Assembly: GCF_017814275.1 (NCBI RefSeq)
Contig: NZ_JAGIYQ010000003.1
Coordinates: 124,001 to 188,000 of the forward strand
From: Gottfriedia endophytica
GTDB lineage: Bacteria; Bacillota; Bacilli; Bacillales; Bacillaceae_G
Direction of reading: 5' to 3'
Length of the DNA: 64,000 bases
Shown: positions 1 through 10,636 of the stretch, one piece after another
Numbering within the stretch: position 1 is the stretch's first letter
How the letters are laid out: each line of letters opens with the position of its first letter
Translations under genes and position numbers: made by a program
The notes under the pieces: model-generated
Told to the model about the DNA's origin: nothing
Seen by the model: the letters and a program-made list of their open reading frames with translations, nothing else
The model's database searches: none

Positions 1-6
1 TTCCAT
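1..6 (-). CDS. First two codons of a divergent gene cut by the window edge
   Basis: On the minus strand an ATG at 6-4 is followed by GAA and runs off the window. It is preceded at about 5 bases by AGAGGAG (complement of 12-18), a good Bacillus ribosome site. Only Met-Glu is visible, so the product cannot be known. A divergent regulator or lactate permease next to lutABC would fit the context, but that is inference only. Confidence 0.4.
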
Positions 7-316
7 ATATTCTCCTCTTTACTATCTTATCTTTTCTGATAAATCTCCCACTAGATTAACTTGGTTAACGTATATGACTTGTTTTTGCATCGAATACTAA
101 ATTATTAGTTCAAAAAAAGTTTATTAATATGTTTTGCATATTAATTGTATTAGATATATATATTAGACACAATTTTTTCAGAGGATTAAAGTAATATATA
201 TATATTCGAATTTCATGATTATTCATAGGCTTATTTAACTTACATCTAATTTAAATAGTTTTTGGTTGATTTTTTTTAGTATTTATAAGGCTTTATTATT
301 TTGGAGGTATCAAAAA
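7..316. promoter_or_regulatory. Intergenic region upstream of lutABC
   Basis: This very AT-rich stretch lies between a divergent start codon and lutA, so it should hold both promoters and any operator for the lactate operon. In Bacillus subtilis lutABC is repressed by LutR and SinR (established knowledge). I could not pick out a convincing operator or a well-spaced sigma-A promoter by eye. Confidence 0.4.
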
Positions 317-1048
317 ATGAAAGTATCACTATTTATTACTTGTCTAGCAGATGTTTTTTACCCTGAAGTAGGAAAAGATGTTGTTGAAATTCTTGAAGAT
401 TTAGGATGTGAAGTAGATTTTCCTAAGAATCAAACATGCTGTGGTCAACCAGCTTATAACAGTGGATACCTAAAAGAAACGAAAACAGCTGCAAAGCATA
501 TGATTGAAACGTTCTCTAACATTGAATCTGATTATATAGTTGCTCCATCTGGATCATGCGTCTTGATGGTTCACGAGTTTCCGACTCTTTTTGCTGAGGA
601 TGAGGTTGAATGGAAGAAAAAGGCGGAGGGTCTTGCGAGCAAGACATATGAATTTACTCAATTTCTTGTAGAAGTATTAGGAAAAGAAGACTTAGGTGCA
701 GAACTTCATAAAAAAGCAACTGTTCATACATCTTGTCACATGAGCCGGATAATGGGGATTAAAGAGCCACCACAAAAACTATTAAAATGTGTGAAAGGAT
801 TAGAAGTAGTTCCGTTATCACACAATTATGATTGCTGTGGCTTTGGTGGTACTTTTTCAGTGAAAATGCCAGAAATCTCGGAACAAATGGTTGATGAAAA
901 AGTGGAACATATCATGGAGACGGAAGCAGATATTTTAATTGGAATGGATTGCAGCTGTTTAATGAATATTAAAGGTAGATTACATCGTAAAGGTTATCCA
1001 GTTGAAGTAAAACATATTGCTCAAGTTTTGAATGAGGGTAGAAAGTAA
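317..1048 (+). CDS. lutA: Lactate utilization protein LutA (CCG-domain Fe-S subunit)
   Basis: This 243-residue protein is the LutA subunit of the LutABC L-lactate oxidation complex, a cytoplasmic iron-sulfur system that turns lactate into pyruvate. It carries the two cysteine-rich CCG domains of the family: TCCGQP at residues 40-45 and DCCGFGG at 172-178, with a Cys-His pair near residue 140. Length matches B. subtilis LutA (about 238). I chose the ATG at 317 because TTGGAGGT lies 8 bases upstream; an in-frame TTG 51 bases earlier has no ribosome site. lutB follows after 13 bases and lutC abuts lutB, so the three form one operon. Confidence 0.93.
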   Translation: MKVSLFITCLADVFYPEVGKDVVEILEDLGCEVDFPKNQTCCGQPAYNSGYLKETKTAAKHMIETFSNIESDYIVAPSGSCVLMVHEFPTLFAEDEVEWKKKAEGLASKTYEFTQFLVEVLGKEDLGAELHKKATVHTSCHMSRIMGIKEPPQKLLKCVKGLEVVPLSHNYDCCGFGGTFSVKMPEISEQMVDEKVEHIMETEADILIGMDCSCLMNIKGRLHRKGYPVEVKHIAQVLNEGRK

Positions 1049-1061
1049 GGAGGAATTGATA

Positions 1062-2471
1062 ATGGGAATGAAAATCGGAGACGGTCCTTTTCATGAACGT
1101 ACGGAAAAAGGGATTCAAGATCCGTTCATGCGCAAGGCTGTTTCGAAAGCTCAAGATGGTCTTAGAGAGAAAAAGTTAAAGGCGACAGAAAGTCTTGGGA
1201 ATTGGGAACAATGGCGTTCTTTAGGAGAGGAAATTCGCCAGCATACGCTTAATAACCTTGATTATTATTTAAATCAGTTAAGTGAAAATGTTCAAAAAAA
1301 TGGTGGGAATATTTATTTTGCAGAAACTGCTGAAGACGCAAGAGAGTATGTAAAAAATATTATTAAAACCAAAAATGCTAAAAAAGTAGTGAAATCAAAA
1401 TCGATGGTAACAGAGGAGATTAGCCTGAATGAGGCAATCGAAGAAGTAGGTTGCGAGGTATTAGAAACTGACCTTGCGGAATTTATCCTACAAACCGGTG
1501 ATCATGATCGTCCATCTCATATTGTTGTACCATCTTTACATAAAGATAAAGAGAGAATATGTGAGCTATTTAAAGAAAAGTTAGGTTATACCGGTACTTC
1601 AAAACCTGAGGAATTAGCTCGATTTGTGAGGAAGCATTTAAGGGAAGATTTTTTTCAGGCTGATGTAGGAGTTACTGGATGTAACTTTGCAGTAGCTGAA
1701 TCTGGATCGGTTTCAATTGTAGCGAATGAAGGAAATGCTAGAATGGTTACAACTCTTCCTAAAACGTTAATTACTGTTATGGGGATTGAACGGATTGTCC
1801 CAACTTGGGAGGAGCTTGATATTTTAGTAACTCTTCTTTGCCGAAGTGCAGTTGGACAGAAATTAACAAGCTACATAACAGGACTAACAGAGCCTGGTGG
1901 AACAGATGGACCTGAAGAATTCCATTTAGTCGTTGTAGATAATGGGCGATCAGATATTTTAGGTGGCGAATTCCAAAGTGTTTTACAATGTATTCGTTGT
2001 GCAGCGTGTATTAATGTTTGTCCGGTTTATCGACATATAGGTGGACATTCTTACGGTTCGATCTATCCAGGTCCAATCGGAGCGGTATTATCACCTTTAT
2101 TAGGTGGATATGATGAATATCATGATTTACCTTATGCATCAAGCCTATGTGGTGCTTGTACAGAAGCATGCCCAGTAAGAATTCCATTACACGAATTACT
2201 AATTAGACATCGTAACCGTATTGTAGAAGAAAAAAGATCTCCAAAGGCTTGGGATCTCTCTATGAAAGGCTTTGAAAAAGCGGCGAAAAGTCCAGGATTG
2301 TTCTCATTTGCAACAAAGACGGCTCCATATGCTTTAAAACCTTTTGCAAAAAATGACCAAATTGAACATGGGTTAGGACCATTAAAAGCTTGGACACAAG
2401 CAAGAGATTTTCCAGCTCCGAAAAAATCGTTTCGAGATTGGTATGAGAAACGACAAAAGGGGGAGAAATAA
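1062..2471 (+). CDS. lutB: Lactate utilization iron-sulfur protein LutB
   Basis: LutB (469 residues) is the ferredoxin-like iron-sulfur subunit of the lactate oxidation complex. The N-terminal two thirds is the LUD domain shared with LutC. Two 4Fe-4S cysteine clusters follow: [12 protein letters not shown] from about residue 310 and CGACTEACP from about residue 363. The ATG at 1062 has AAGGAGG 7 bases upstream and starts [10 protein letters not shown], as in relatives; an upstream in-frame GTG within the lutA end would overlap that gene and has no ribosome site. It is the middle gene of lutABC and close to the 479 residues of the B. subtilis protein. Confidence 0.93.
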   Translation: MGMKIGDGPFHERTEKGIQDPFMRKAVSKAQDGLREKKLKATESLGNWEQWRSLGEEIRQHTLNNLDYYLNQLSENVQKNGGNIYFAETAEDAREYVKNIIKTKNAKKVVKSKSMVTEEISLNEAIEEVGCEVLETDLAEFILQTGDHDRPSHIVVPSLHKDKERICELFKEKLGYTGTSKPEELARFVRKHLREDFFQADVGVTGCNFAVAESGSVSIVANEGNARMVTTLPKTLITVMGIERIVPTWEELDILVTLLCRSAVGQKLTSYITGLTEPGGTDGPEEFHLVVVDNGRSDILGGEFQSVLQCIRCAACINVCPVYRHIGGHSYGSIYPGPIGAVLSPLLGGYDEYHDLPYASSLCGACTEACPVRIPLHELLIRHRNRIVEEKRSPKAWDLSMKGFEKAAKSPGLFSFATKTAPYALKPFAKNDQIEHGLGPLKAWTQARDFPAPKKSFRDWYEKRQKGEK

Positions 2472-3167
2472 ATGGCTACAAATCAAAATGAATTTTTAAC
2501 TAAGATATCAAAAAAACTAGGTAGAGAACGTCCAGAACATGTAGATAAGCCAAATTGGCATGTTTCACCACAATGGACTGTATTTAAAGGATTATCTCAA
2601 GATGAGTTAGTGGCAAAATTAGAAGAACAATGTAAAGACATTCATACTGAGGTAAAACATACAACAACAGCAAATCTTACGAAAGCAATACAATCCATTT
2701 TAGAAGATTGGAATGCTAACTCGATCATTTATGCCAATGATGACCGGTTTGACCAATATGGGCTAATTCCATTTTTAAATGAAAAAACAAATGATTGTAA
2801 AAGATGGGACCCAAATCTTAAAGAAGAATACATTAAATTTGCTAAAAATGCTGATGTCGGCATTACATTTAGCGACGTTACACTTGCAGAATCAGGAACG
2901 GTCGTATTATACAACGAAGGCAAAAAGGGGAGACCTGTAAGTCTTCTGCCTGAATCTTATATCGCGATTGTTCCAAAAAGTACCATTGTACCGAGATTAA
3001 CTCAAGCAGTTAAGGCTATTCATGAACAAAATGAAAAGGGAGAAAAACTCCCTTCGTGTTTCAATTTCATTTCAGGCCCATCAAATAGTGCTGATATCGA
3101 AATGAATCTTGTAGTTGGTGTACATGGACCAATAAGAACAACTTATATAATTGTAGATGATCAATAA
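2472..3167 (+). CDS. lutC: Lactate utilization protein LutC (LUD domain)
   Basis: LutC (231 residues) is the third subunit of the lactate oxidation system and consists almost entirely of one LUD domain. The typical segment ADVGITFSDVTLAESGT lies near residues 125-142, followed by a SLLPESYIAIVP stretch. The ATG comes immediately after the lutB stop, with AAAGGGGGAG as ribosome site inside the end of lutB, so translation is probably coupled. A strong terminator lies 13 bases after the stop. B. subtilis LutC is about 240 residues, so the gene is complete. Confidence 0.92.
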   Translation: MATNQNEFLTKISKKLGRERPEHVDKPNWHVSPQWTVFKGLSQDELVAKLEEQCKDIHTEVKHTTTANLTKAIQSILEDWNANSIIYANDDRFDQYGLIPFLNEKTNDCKRWDPNLKEEYIKFAKNADVGITFSDVTLAESGTVVLYNEGKKGRPVSLLPESYIAIVPKSTIVPRLTQAVKAIHEQNEKGEKLPSCFNFISGPSNSADIEMNLVVGVHGPIRTTYIIVDDQ

Positions 3168-3180
3168 TTATTTATTTAAG

Positions 3181-3210
3181 AGACGAGTGGAATAGCAACT
3201 CGTCTTTTTT
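3181..3210 (+). terminator. Intrinsic terminator of lutABC
   Basis: AGACGAGT (3181-3188) pairs perfectly with ACTCGTCT (3198-3205) across a 9-base loop, followed by a run of T to 3210. It lies 13 bases after the lutC stop. Confidence 0.9.
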
Positions 3211-3337
3211 ATGATTTTTTCCAAGTAATTGAAACCCATTGAATGTTTTCTACGTCTACAAAATAAGAGGTTAAAATTAGAGAATAATATATGAGTCTGT
3301 TAGTGAAAGTTTAAAATAATTTTTTAAGGAGAAAAAA

Positions 3338-3940
3338 ATGGTCAAAAAAATCATTGTTCCCTCTGCTCTTATATTCACTTTGTTCACTACAAGATCAGCT
3401 TTCGCCTTAGCAAATCCTCATGGGATTTCGAAGCAAAAACAAGTATCAGCAAGTGAGAAGCTTACTGAAAAATTTACAGGTTATATCATTTCAAAAGAAA
3501 ATGGTAGCTTATCTGTAGTGAAAGAGATTGGTAAAGACGAGGATTCGTTAGTGGTCCATTCTTATTCTTCTAAAGATCAGCTTAAAATAGGTGACAAAGT
3601 AAATGTGTATTATGGTCCAACAACAAGATCTTTGCCTGCTCAAACAGTTGGGAAGGTTAATATAGAGAAGGTAAAAAAAGATAATTACTTAGCGATGAAC
3701 ACGAAGTATAAAGGATTTATTGTTTCAAAAAATTGGAATGGTACAGGTAGCTTACTGGTGGAGAAAGAAATAGGAAAATATGAGGATTCGCTAGTGACTC
3801 ATACATATTCTTCTAAAAGTGAGCTTAAAATAGGTGATAAAGTAAATGTGTATTATAATGGCACGACAACGTTATCAATACCGCCTCAAACTGGAGATGG
3901 AATAATAGAGAAACTAACCTACCAAAATAAAAGTAAATGA
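3338..3940 (+). CDS. Secreted protein with two tandem YobA/DUF3221-like repeats
   Basis: A 200-residue protein with a typical Sec signal peptide (MVKKIIVPSALIFTLF, likely cleaved after Ala-rich SAFALA). The mature part holds two similar domains of about 60 residues, near 46-107 and 126-187. Each has the pattern G-[FY]-I-[IV]-S-K, then KEIGK-x-EDSLV, then an exact LKIGDKVNVYY. This resembles the DUF3221 (YobA) family of small secreted Bacillus proteins of unknown function, a match made from memory of the fold pattern. The start has AAGGAG 7 bases upstream. The gene is monocistronic. The two repeats point to an internal duplication. Confidence 0.7.
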   Translation: MVKKIIVPSALIFTLFTTRSAFALANPHGISKQKQVSASEKLTEKFTGYIISKENGSLSVVKEIGKDEDSLVVHSYSSKDQLKIGDKVNVYYGPTTRSLPAQTVGKVNIEKVKKDNYLAMNTKYKGFIVSKNWNGTGSLLVEKEIGKYEDSLVTHTYSSKSELKIGDKVNVYYNGTTTLSIPPQTGDGIIEKLTYQNKSK

Positions 3941-4268
3941 ATAGTCGAAAAAACCCTAATTCTTTAATATGAAGGAATTATCGTTTTCTATTTAGGTTGG
4001 TATTTTATACCCTACTTAACTAAAGTTTTCTTCTTAGTTCTATTTTGTATAAGGCTATGTTAAAGATAAAGGTTGATTGATAAACAAAAACTCGCTAATG
4101 AAAAAATAACTTGTTCGGTTTTGAAGTACAAAATTGCAATTTGTGGATAAATAATAAAATTAACTTTCGAAATAACAAGATACACAATAATTGGCAATAA
4201 AATTGCTCAGGGCATAAAAGCTCTGAGCGTTTATTATACATTGCCTTATTGAACTAACGTCACGTTAA
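3941..4268. other. Gene-free AT-rich stretch
   Basis: Between the secreted repeat protein and the next gene I see no coding frame. A weak hairpin around 3957-3986 could end the upstream gene. An imperfect stem GCTCAGGGC / GCTCTGAGC near 4204-4230 could serve as terminator for the minus-strand gene ending at 4269. Confidence 0.4.
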
Positions 4269-4538
4269 TCACTTATTTATTGCCAGGATGGATAGAAAAA
4301 TACATATAACTGCTGAAGTAAATAAGATGACAGAAGTTACAAGATTTCTCCTAAATTTAATAGCATATGCACAAAAAAAGATTGCCGCAGCTAATTTGGA
4401 ACAGCTTTGAAAATAAGCATTATTAGAAAAAAATGAACTGCTAAAAATAATAGAAATAAGTAATGTTGCAGAAATTAGTATTTTAAACCACAATGGCTCT
4501 TTTAGGAAATGTATAATCATAAATTTTAACCGCTGCAT
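4269..4538 (-). CDS. Small membrane protein, DUF3953-like (tentative)
   Basis: An 89-residue protein with three hydrophobic segments, near residues 18-34, 46-62 and 69-86, and a basic patch (KFRRN) between the second and third. This layout resembles small Bacillus membrane proteins of the DUF3953/YczI type, but the assignment is tentative and no function is known. The ATG at 4538 is preceded by AAGGGAG 9 bases upstream. No operon partners are visible: the neighbours are a plus-strand gene and a gene remnant. Confidence 0.6.
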   Translation of the reverse strand: MQRLKFMIIHFLKEPLWFKILISATLLISIIFSSSFFSNNAYFQSCSKLAAAIFFCAYAIKFRRNLVTSVILFTSAVICIFLSILAINK

Positions 4539-4657
4539 AACGGTATAACTCCCTTCAATACACTTTTATTTCTAATTAAACTTATGATGTATTCTTGAAA
4601 AGTAATACTTATCTTTCGCAATGGTTGTAATATATGTATTAACAGCGTGATATGTAA

Positions 4658-4849
4658 AAATCAGGTACAAGAATTATCAAAATGCAGTTTACGACTATTT
4701 TAGGAAGACCTACATCTGGAGGTACCGTAAATACAATTGTGATATTTGAAAGCTTAGATAATAATGGTGTTGCCTTAAACCTTGGTGAAATTGATTTGTT
4801 GCAAAATGAGGTTTTCCCATTAGTTTCAGCATTGCAAAAGCAATCATAA
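4658..4849 (+). pseudogene. Possible gene remnant or 55-residue small ORF
   Basis: An open frame from 4658, with an ATG at 4682, ends at TAA 4847-4849. It encodes an amphipathic, protein-like sequence (ILGRPTSGGT, then FESLDNNGVALNLGEIDLL). The frame stays open upstream of the ATG with equally protein-like residues (KSGTRIIK) and no good ribosome site, which suggests the 3' end of a decayed longer gene rather than a live small gene. I do not recognise the family. Confidence 0.4.
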
Positions 4850-5019
4850 TCATTGAATTTTTATGGACCCAATTCTAATTTATGTCCATTTTAGTTCAGT
4901 TGAGATTCCTTAATCATTTGCTCAGAAAATATAATATGCCATTCAGCATATCAATCACAGGAACTATTAGTTACTAGATAAAGTGTTTTTAATGTACTTT
5001 TAGGTCTTGGTTAATAACA

Positions 5020-5051
5020 AAAGCCGATTTCTGTCAAAAGAAATCGGCTTT
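5020..5051. terminator. Bidirectional terminator after the neutral protease gene
   Basis: AAAGCCGATTT (5020-5030) pairs perfectly with AAATCGGCTTT (5041-5051). T-rich tails lie on both sides, so it can end the minus-strand protease transcript and any plus-strand transcript from the gene remnant. Confidence 0.75.
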
Positions 5052-5108
5052 ATTTTCTAAAATAAAAAATATGATATCAGTAAACTTTTAGAATTCACTT
5101 AACAAAAA

Positions 5109-6857
<1,749 letters not shown>

Positions 6858-7010
6858 TCACCTAAAAAACTAGTTTTCAAACTATTTTTAAAATTCAGAA
6901 CATTTTTCCTGATTTAGTAAATTATTCCTATTTTTTGTAAGGAATTAGAACTATTTTTACGATCGTGCTAGTGAAATTTAAGTGGTGAGATTTTACTACT
7001 ATTTGTTAAT

Positions 7011-7037
7011 AAACAAAAAAAGAGACGATTTGTCTCT
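7011..7037 (-). terminator. Minus-strand terminator below the decayed paralogue
   Basis: Read on the minus strand, AGAGAC-5 bases-GTCTCT is followed by seven T. It sits about 75 bases after the stop of the frameshifted gene at 7112-7341, which supports that gene having once been a transcription unit. Confidence 0.7.
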
Positions 7038-7111
7038 GATGAAGAGATAATCGCCTTTCATATTTTAGAGAATGTTAATAGTTTTAAAGAAGGGTAGGTG
7101 TATTCCTATTT

Positions 7112-7341
7112 TTAACTATATTTAATATACTCCACTTCGGAAAAGTTGATCGATTCTAAGTCAGTTAATTCATTTGATTCAAGTTGTTGTTGAATATAAA
7201 AAAAAGTTGAACTTACTTCATTAATAATACCTTCAAATTTTTCTCCGATTCTCCTCTATTTAAATACACATTTATTGACTTACCTTTTTTCTCAGCATGT
7301 TTTAATGCTTTTCTTATTCCTTTGTATGGAACTTTTGACAA
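7112..7341 (-). pseudogene. Frameshifted paralogue of the neighbouring Sm-like small gene
   Basis: On the minus strand the frame beginning TTG TCA AAA (7341) reads SKVPYKGIRKALKHAEKKGK and VYLNRGESEKN, then stops early. Shifting one base restores EKFEGIINEVSS, LESNELTDLE and FSEVEYIKYS up to TAA at 7112. This aligns along its length with the intact gene at 7431-7667 (same SK start, KAL-HA, a GLKNGD-like turn, final DYVEL-like strand). The single shift near 7240 and the lack of a ribosome site before the TTG indicate a broken gene. A tandem duplication followed by decay is the simplest explanation. Confidence 0.65.
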
Positions 7342-7430
7342 ATTATTAACTCAATATTCAAATTTTTATTTTGGAAATACAATTAGTTGTCATTTGAATG
7401 GGGAAATGTTTGATAAATTAATTCTACTAT

Positions 7431-7667
7431 TTAAGAGGACTTAACAGTTAATTCAACATAGTCAACTGCATCAAAATCTACAATAGTTTTTAGTTTTTTC
7501 ATTCCTTCTTCAATAGGTTCATTTTGTTTAGCTTTAAATGAAGTATCCGAAAATTTTTTAACAATTACATTTTCTAAAGTATCACCGTTTTTTAAACCTA
7601 TTTTAACGGGTAGACCAGTTTTATAAGCATGATACAACGCTTTATTTACGTCCAATTTTTTAGACAA
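7431..7667 (-). CDS. Small conserved protein with possible Sm-like beta fold
   Basis: A 78-residue protein. After a helical start (DVNKALYHAYKTG) it shows a beta pattern, VKIGLKNGDTLENVIVKKF then FKAK and a final DAVDYVEL, reminiscent of Sm/LSm-like barrels. That is a pattern judgement, not a family match, and the function is unknown. I place the start at TTG 7667-7665: GGAGG (7680-7676) lies 8 bases upstream. An ATG at 7682 would overlap that ribosome site and has none of its own. The paralogue at 7112-7341 also begins TTG TCA AAA, which supports this choice. Confidence 0.65.
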   Translation of the reverse strand: MSKKLDVNKALYHAYKTGLPVKIGLKNGDTLENVIVKKFSDTSFKAKQNEPIEEGMKKLKTIVDFDAVDYVELTVKSS

Positions 7668-7682
7668 TTTAGTAGCCTCCAT

Positions 7683-7987
7683 TTTTTGATATATAAAAAG
7701 AGTAACTTCATGGATAGCATATGATTCTCTTAAATAGCTTGTTTGGACAAATGGATTAGTTGTTAGACAAATATTGATAATAAATGACTACCTATTTTTT
7801 GTTTAACAAAATTTAGGTGAAAGTGTTCTTTTTATTTTATTTGCTGAGAAACGGATGAAGTTATGTTTCTGTCTACTTCAAAATTTGAATAAAAAATGAG
7901 CTTATTGTCTAAGTATAGGCTTCTATCGTGACGGGCTGTTGTCCCTTTGCATATAAAAGATTAAGGAAATACAATTTGGGGGCAGCG
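7683..7987. other. Divergent intergenic region between small gene and galU
   Basis: About 305 bases of AT-rich DNA hold the promoters of both the minus-strand small gene and the galU-ugd operon. I do not see a well-spaced sigma-A or sigma-B promoter that I would defend, nor any coding frame. Confidence 0.35.
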
Positions 7988-8893
7988 ATGATGAAAATCC
8001 GAAAGGCTATAATTCCCGCCGCCGGTCTCGGGACTCGTTTTTTGCCGGCAACCAAAGCTCAGCCAAAGGAAATGCTGCCGATTGTTGATAAGCCAACTAT
8101 TCAATATATTGTGGAAGAAGCAGTAGCTTCAGGGATTGAGGAAATTATCATCATTAGCGGCAGAGGGAAAAGATCAATAGAAGATCACTTTGATAAATCC
8201 TATGAGTTAGAAGAGGCGTTGTTACGAAATAACAAGCTGACAATTTTAAACGAGGTCAGAAAAATATCAAGCATGGTAAATATCTTTTATGTTAGGCAAA
8301 AAGAACCGAAAGGGCTAGGAGATGCCATCTTATGCGCAAAAAGCTTCATTGGGGATGAGCCTTTTGCTGTTTTGTTAGGTGATGATATTATGATGTCTAA
8401 AACTCCATGCCTTAAACAAATCATCGATGTTTATGAAAAATATAATAGTTCCATAGTTGCAGTTCAAAGTGTTTCAGAAGATGAAGTATGTAAATATGGA
8501 ATTATTAAGCCAAATGTGATCATTGAACCAAATCTCGTGCAGGTTGATTTTATGGTAGAAAAACCGAAAAAAGAAGATGCTCCATCTAAATATGCCATTA
8601 TTGGTCGATATGTTTTAACCCCCGAGATTTTTGCCATTTTAGAAAGGCTTCCTTTTGTAGAAGGAAGTGAAATACAGCTTACAGATGCTATTTGTGAATT
8701 AATAAAAAAGCAAAGGGTTTTAGCCTTCAATTTTGAGGGGAGCCGCTATGATATTGGCGATAAAATTGGATTTATTAGGGCAACAATAGACTTCGCCTTA
8801 CAGAGGGATGATATTAAGAAAGAGGTACTATCTTATTTAATGAAGATTAATATGATAGGTGACCCTTATTTTTATAATAGGGAGCTAGATTAA
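7988..8893 (+). CDS. galU: UTP--glucose-1-phosphate uridylyltransferase
   Basis: A 301-residue cytoplasmic nucleotidyltransferase that makes UDP-glucose from UTP and glucose 1-phosphate. The signature GTRFLPATKAQPKEMLP near residues 16-32 and the VLLGDD metal site near residue 120 are present. Length fits GalU/GtaB (about 290-300). The start is ATG 7988 (the next codon is also ATG), with GGGGGC upstream; an earlier in-frame ATG adds 20 unrelated residues. Downstream ugd starts 1 base after the stop, giving a two-gene operon that makes UDP-glucose and then UDP-glucuronate for surface polymers. B. subtilis GtaB and YtdA are the closest relatives I know. Confidence 0.9.
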   Translation: MMKIRKAIIPAAGLGTRFLPATKAQPKEMLPIVDKPTIQYIVEEAVASGIEEIIIISGRGKRSIEDHFDKSYELEEALLRNNKLTILNEVRKISSMVNIFYVRQKEPKGLGDAILCAKSFIGDEPFAVLLGDDIMMSKTPCLKQIIDVYEKYNSSIVAVQSVSEDEVCKYGIIKPNVIIEPNLVQVDFMVEKPKKEDAPSKYAIIGRYVLTPEIFAILERLPFVEGSEIQLTDAICELIKKQRVLAFNFEGSRYDIGDKIGFIRATIDFALQRDDIKKEVLSYLMKINMIGDPYFYNRELD

Positions 8894-8894
8894 T

Positions 8895-10217
8895 ATGAAG
8901 GTAGCTATTATAGGTACTGGTTATGTCGGGCTGTCCACAGGTGTTTGTTTAGCTGAAATAGGACACCATGTTACATGTATAGATATAAATGAACAGAAAA
9001 TAGATAAACTCAAGAAGGGGATTTCTCCCATCTATGAACCGGGTCTTGAAAAATTACTTATGAAAAATAGTTCAGATGGAAGGCTTCAATTTACAACTTC
9101 CCACCAAGAAGGGTTAAAAGATGTTGAAATTATCATCATTGCGGTAGGAACTCCTCAAGGAGAAGATGGAAGAGCTGATTTAACTTATCTAGAACAAGCT
9201 GCTTACGATATTTCTACCCACTTAAGTTCAGACACAATAATAGTCATAAAGAGTACAGTACCAGTCGGAACGAATGAATATATCAAAAAAACAATTGAAA
9301 ATTTAAATGTTAATGGAGTTCCTTTTGAAATTGTTTCAAATCCTGAATTTCTAAGACAAGGGTCTGCAATTCTTGATACGATGAAACCAGATCGAATCAT
9401 TATTGGTTCTGAAAATAAAACAGCTGCAAAAAAAGTACGCGATATGTATATCCCGTTAAAAGTCTCGATTGTACTTACAAGCATCCGCAGCGCTGAAATG
9501 ATTAAATATGCTTCTAATGCTTTTTTAGCCAATAAGATCAGCTTTATTAATGAAATTGCGAATATATGCGAAGCAGTTGGAGCCGATGTTGAAGATGTAG
9601 CAAAAGGGATGGGAAAAGATAAAAGGATTGGAGAAGCTTTTTTAAGACCAGGTATTGGATATGGCGGATCTTGTTTTCCTAAAGATGTAAAAGCTTTGCT
9701 TCATACAGCCAAGCTACATGGGAAAAAGTTTAAATTATTAAATGAAACGATAGCCATTAATGATATTCAACAAGAACTGCTAGTAAAGAAAGCTATAAAA
9801 CGTTTTGGAAAATTAAAAGGGAAAAAAATTGCAATGCTAGGTCTTGCTTTTAAACCAGAAACTGATGATATGAGAGAAGCACCGTCCATCAAGATTGCGA
9901 ACTTATTAACGAAATTAGGAGTAAAAGTGGTAGCTTACGATCCTGTGGCAAAAGAGAATGCTCAAATAATTTTAGGCAACACCATTCAATTTGTTGATTC
10001 AGTTTACGAAGCTATTACAGATGTTGATGCCATTTTTATTGTCACAGAATGGGAAGAATTTAAACAGATAGACTTAGAGAAAATATTACAAAAAATGAAG
10101 CATCCTATCATATTTGATGGTCGAAATTGTATTGAAGAAGAAAAGATTTGGCAATGTAAAGCTGTTGAGTATTATCCTGTTGGAAGACCAGAGATCGTTA
10201 TTAAAGGGGTTAAATGA
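8895..10217 (+). CDS. ugd: UDP-glucose 6-dehydrogenase
   Basis: A 440-residue NAD-dependent enzyme that oxidises UDP-glucose to UDP-glucuronate. The N-terminal Rossmann motif is GTGYVGLSTGVCLAE. The catalytic cysteine lies in GIGYGGSCFPKD (Cys260), and the C-terminal UDP-binding domain carries GLAFKPETDDMREAPS. The ATG is 1 base after the galU stop, with AGGGAG about 10 bases upstream, so the pair is cotranscribed and provides precursor for a uronic-acid-containing wall or capsule polymer (inferred). No glycosyltransferase follows on the same strand. A 20-codon frame overlapping the stop looks like a remnant or chance. Confidence 0.92.
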   Translation: MKVAIIGTGYVGLSTGVCLAEIGHHVTCIDINEQKIDKLKKGISPIYEPGLEKLLMKNSSDGRLQFTTSHQEGLKDVEIIIIAVGTPQGEDGRADLTYLEQAAYDISTHLSSDTIIVIKSTVPVGTNEYIKKTIENLNVNGVPFEIVSNPEFLRQGSAILDTMKPDRIIIGSENKTAAKKVRDMYIPLKVSIVLTSIRSAEMIKYASNAFLANKISFINEIANICEAVGADVEDVAKGMGKDKRIGEAFLRPGIGYGGSCFPKDVKALLHTAKLHGKKFKLLNETIAINDIQQELLVKKAIKRFGKLKGKKIAMLGLAFKPETDDMREAPSIKIANLLTKLGVKVVAYDPVAKENAQIILGNTIQFVDSVYEAITDVDAIFIVTEWEEFKQIDLEKILQKMKHPIIFDGRNCIEEEKIWQCKAVEYYPVGRPEIVIKGVK

Positions 10218-10421
10218 TGGGGTTGCTCGTAAGTATTTTACAAGAAGAAGAGGAGTTAAATTGTACTTTTCTATTATAAAGAAATCTATTAAGAAAATAC
10301 TACTTTTTATAAAGCTTGCTCCATGAACCAAAGTATCTGACTTTTGGGATATGGAGGAAGTGTTTTTTATTTATAAATTAGTGACAGAATTTTGTAAGGT
10401 ACTGTATGAGTTGGTCGCAAT

Positions 10422-10570
10422 AAAGTGAAACTTCCATCAGTAGGGGGCTGTATCCCCAATGATGGTTAGCCCACCCACTCGGGCTTTTACGGGCAGTTAT
10501 CCCAACCTATCTTCCTCGCCTTTCTCTCAATATTGAGGTGGGGTCTTACTGCCCGAGAATAGCGGGATAA
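10422..10570 (+). repeat. Family 2 multi-hairpin repeat, copy A
   Basis: This ~150 bp element starts AAAGTGAAACTTCCATCA and ends AATAGCGGGATAA. It contains a GGGG/CCCC hairpin, a GCCC...GGGC hairpin and a long stem CGGGCAGT / ACTGCCCG extended by CCC-ACCT / AGGT-GGG. A near-identical copy lies at 14536-14684. It sits between ugd and the 3' end of a minus-strand gene. GC content is clearly higher than in the surroundings. Confidence 0.75.
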
Positions 10571-10600
10571 AGTTATGAATCAATGATTGCGTCAGCTTAC

Positions 10601-10636
10601 ATAAAAAACTCCTTTACTTTTTCGTGTAAAGGAGTT
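10601..10636 (-). terminator. Terminator of the kinase/glycosyltransferase operon
   Basis: On the minus strand AACTCCTTTAC pairs with GTAAAGGAGTT (10636-10626 with 10617-10607), followed by TTTTTT. The stem overlaps the stop codon of the kinase-like gene. Confidence 0.85.

Noticed and set aside
10114-10331. Frames on both strands across the ugd 3' end
   Set aside because: They overlap the well-supported ugd coding sequence and have no start signals.
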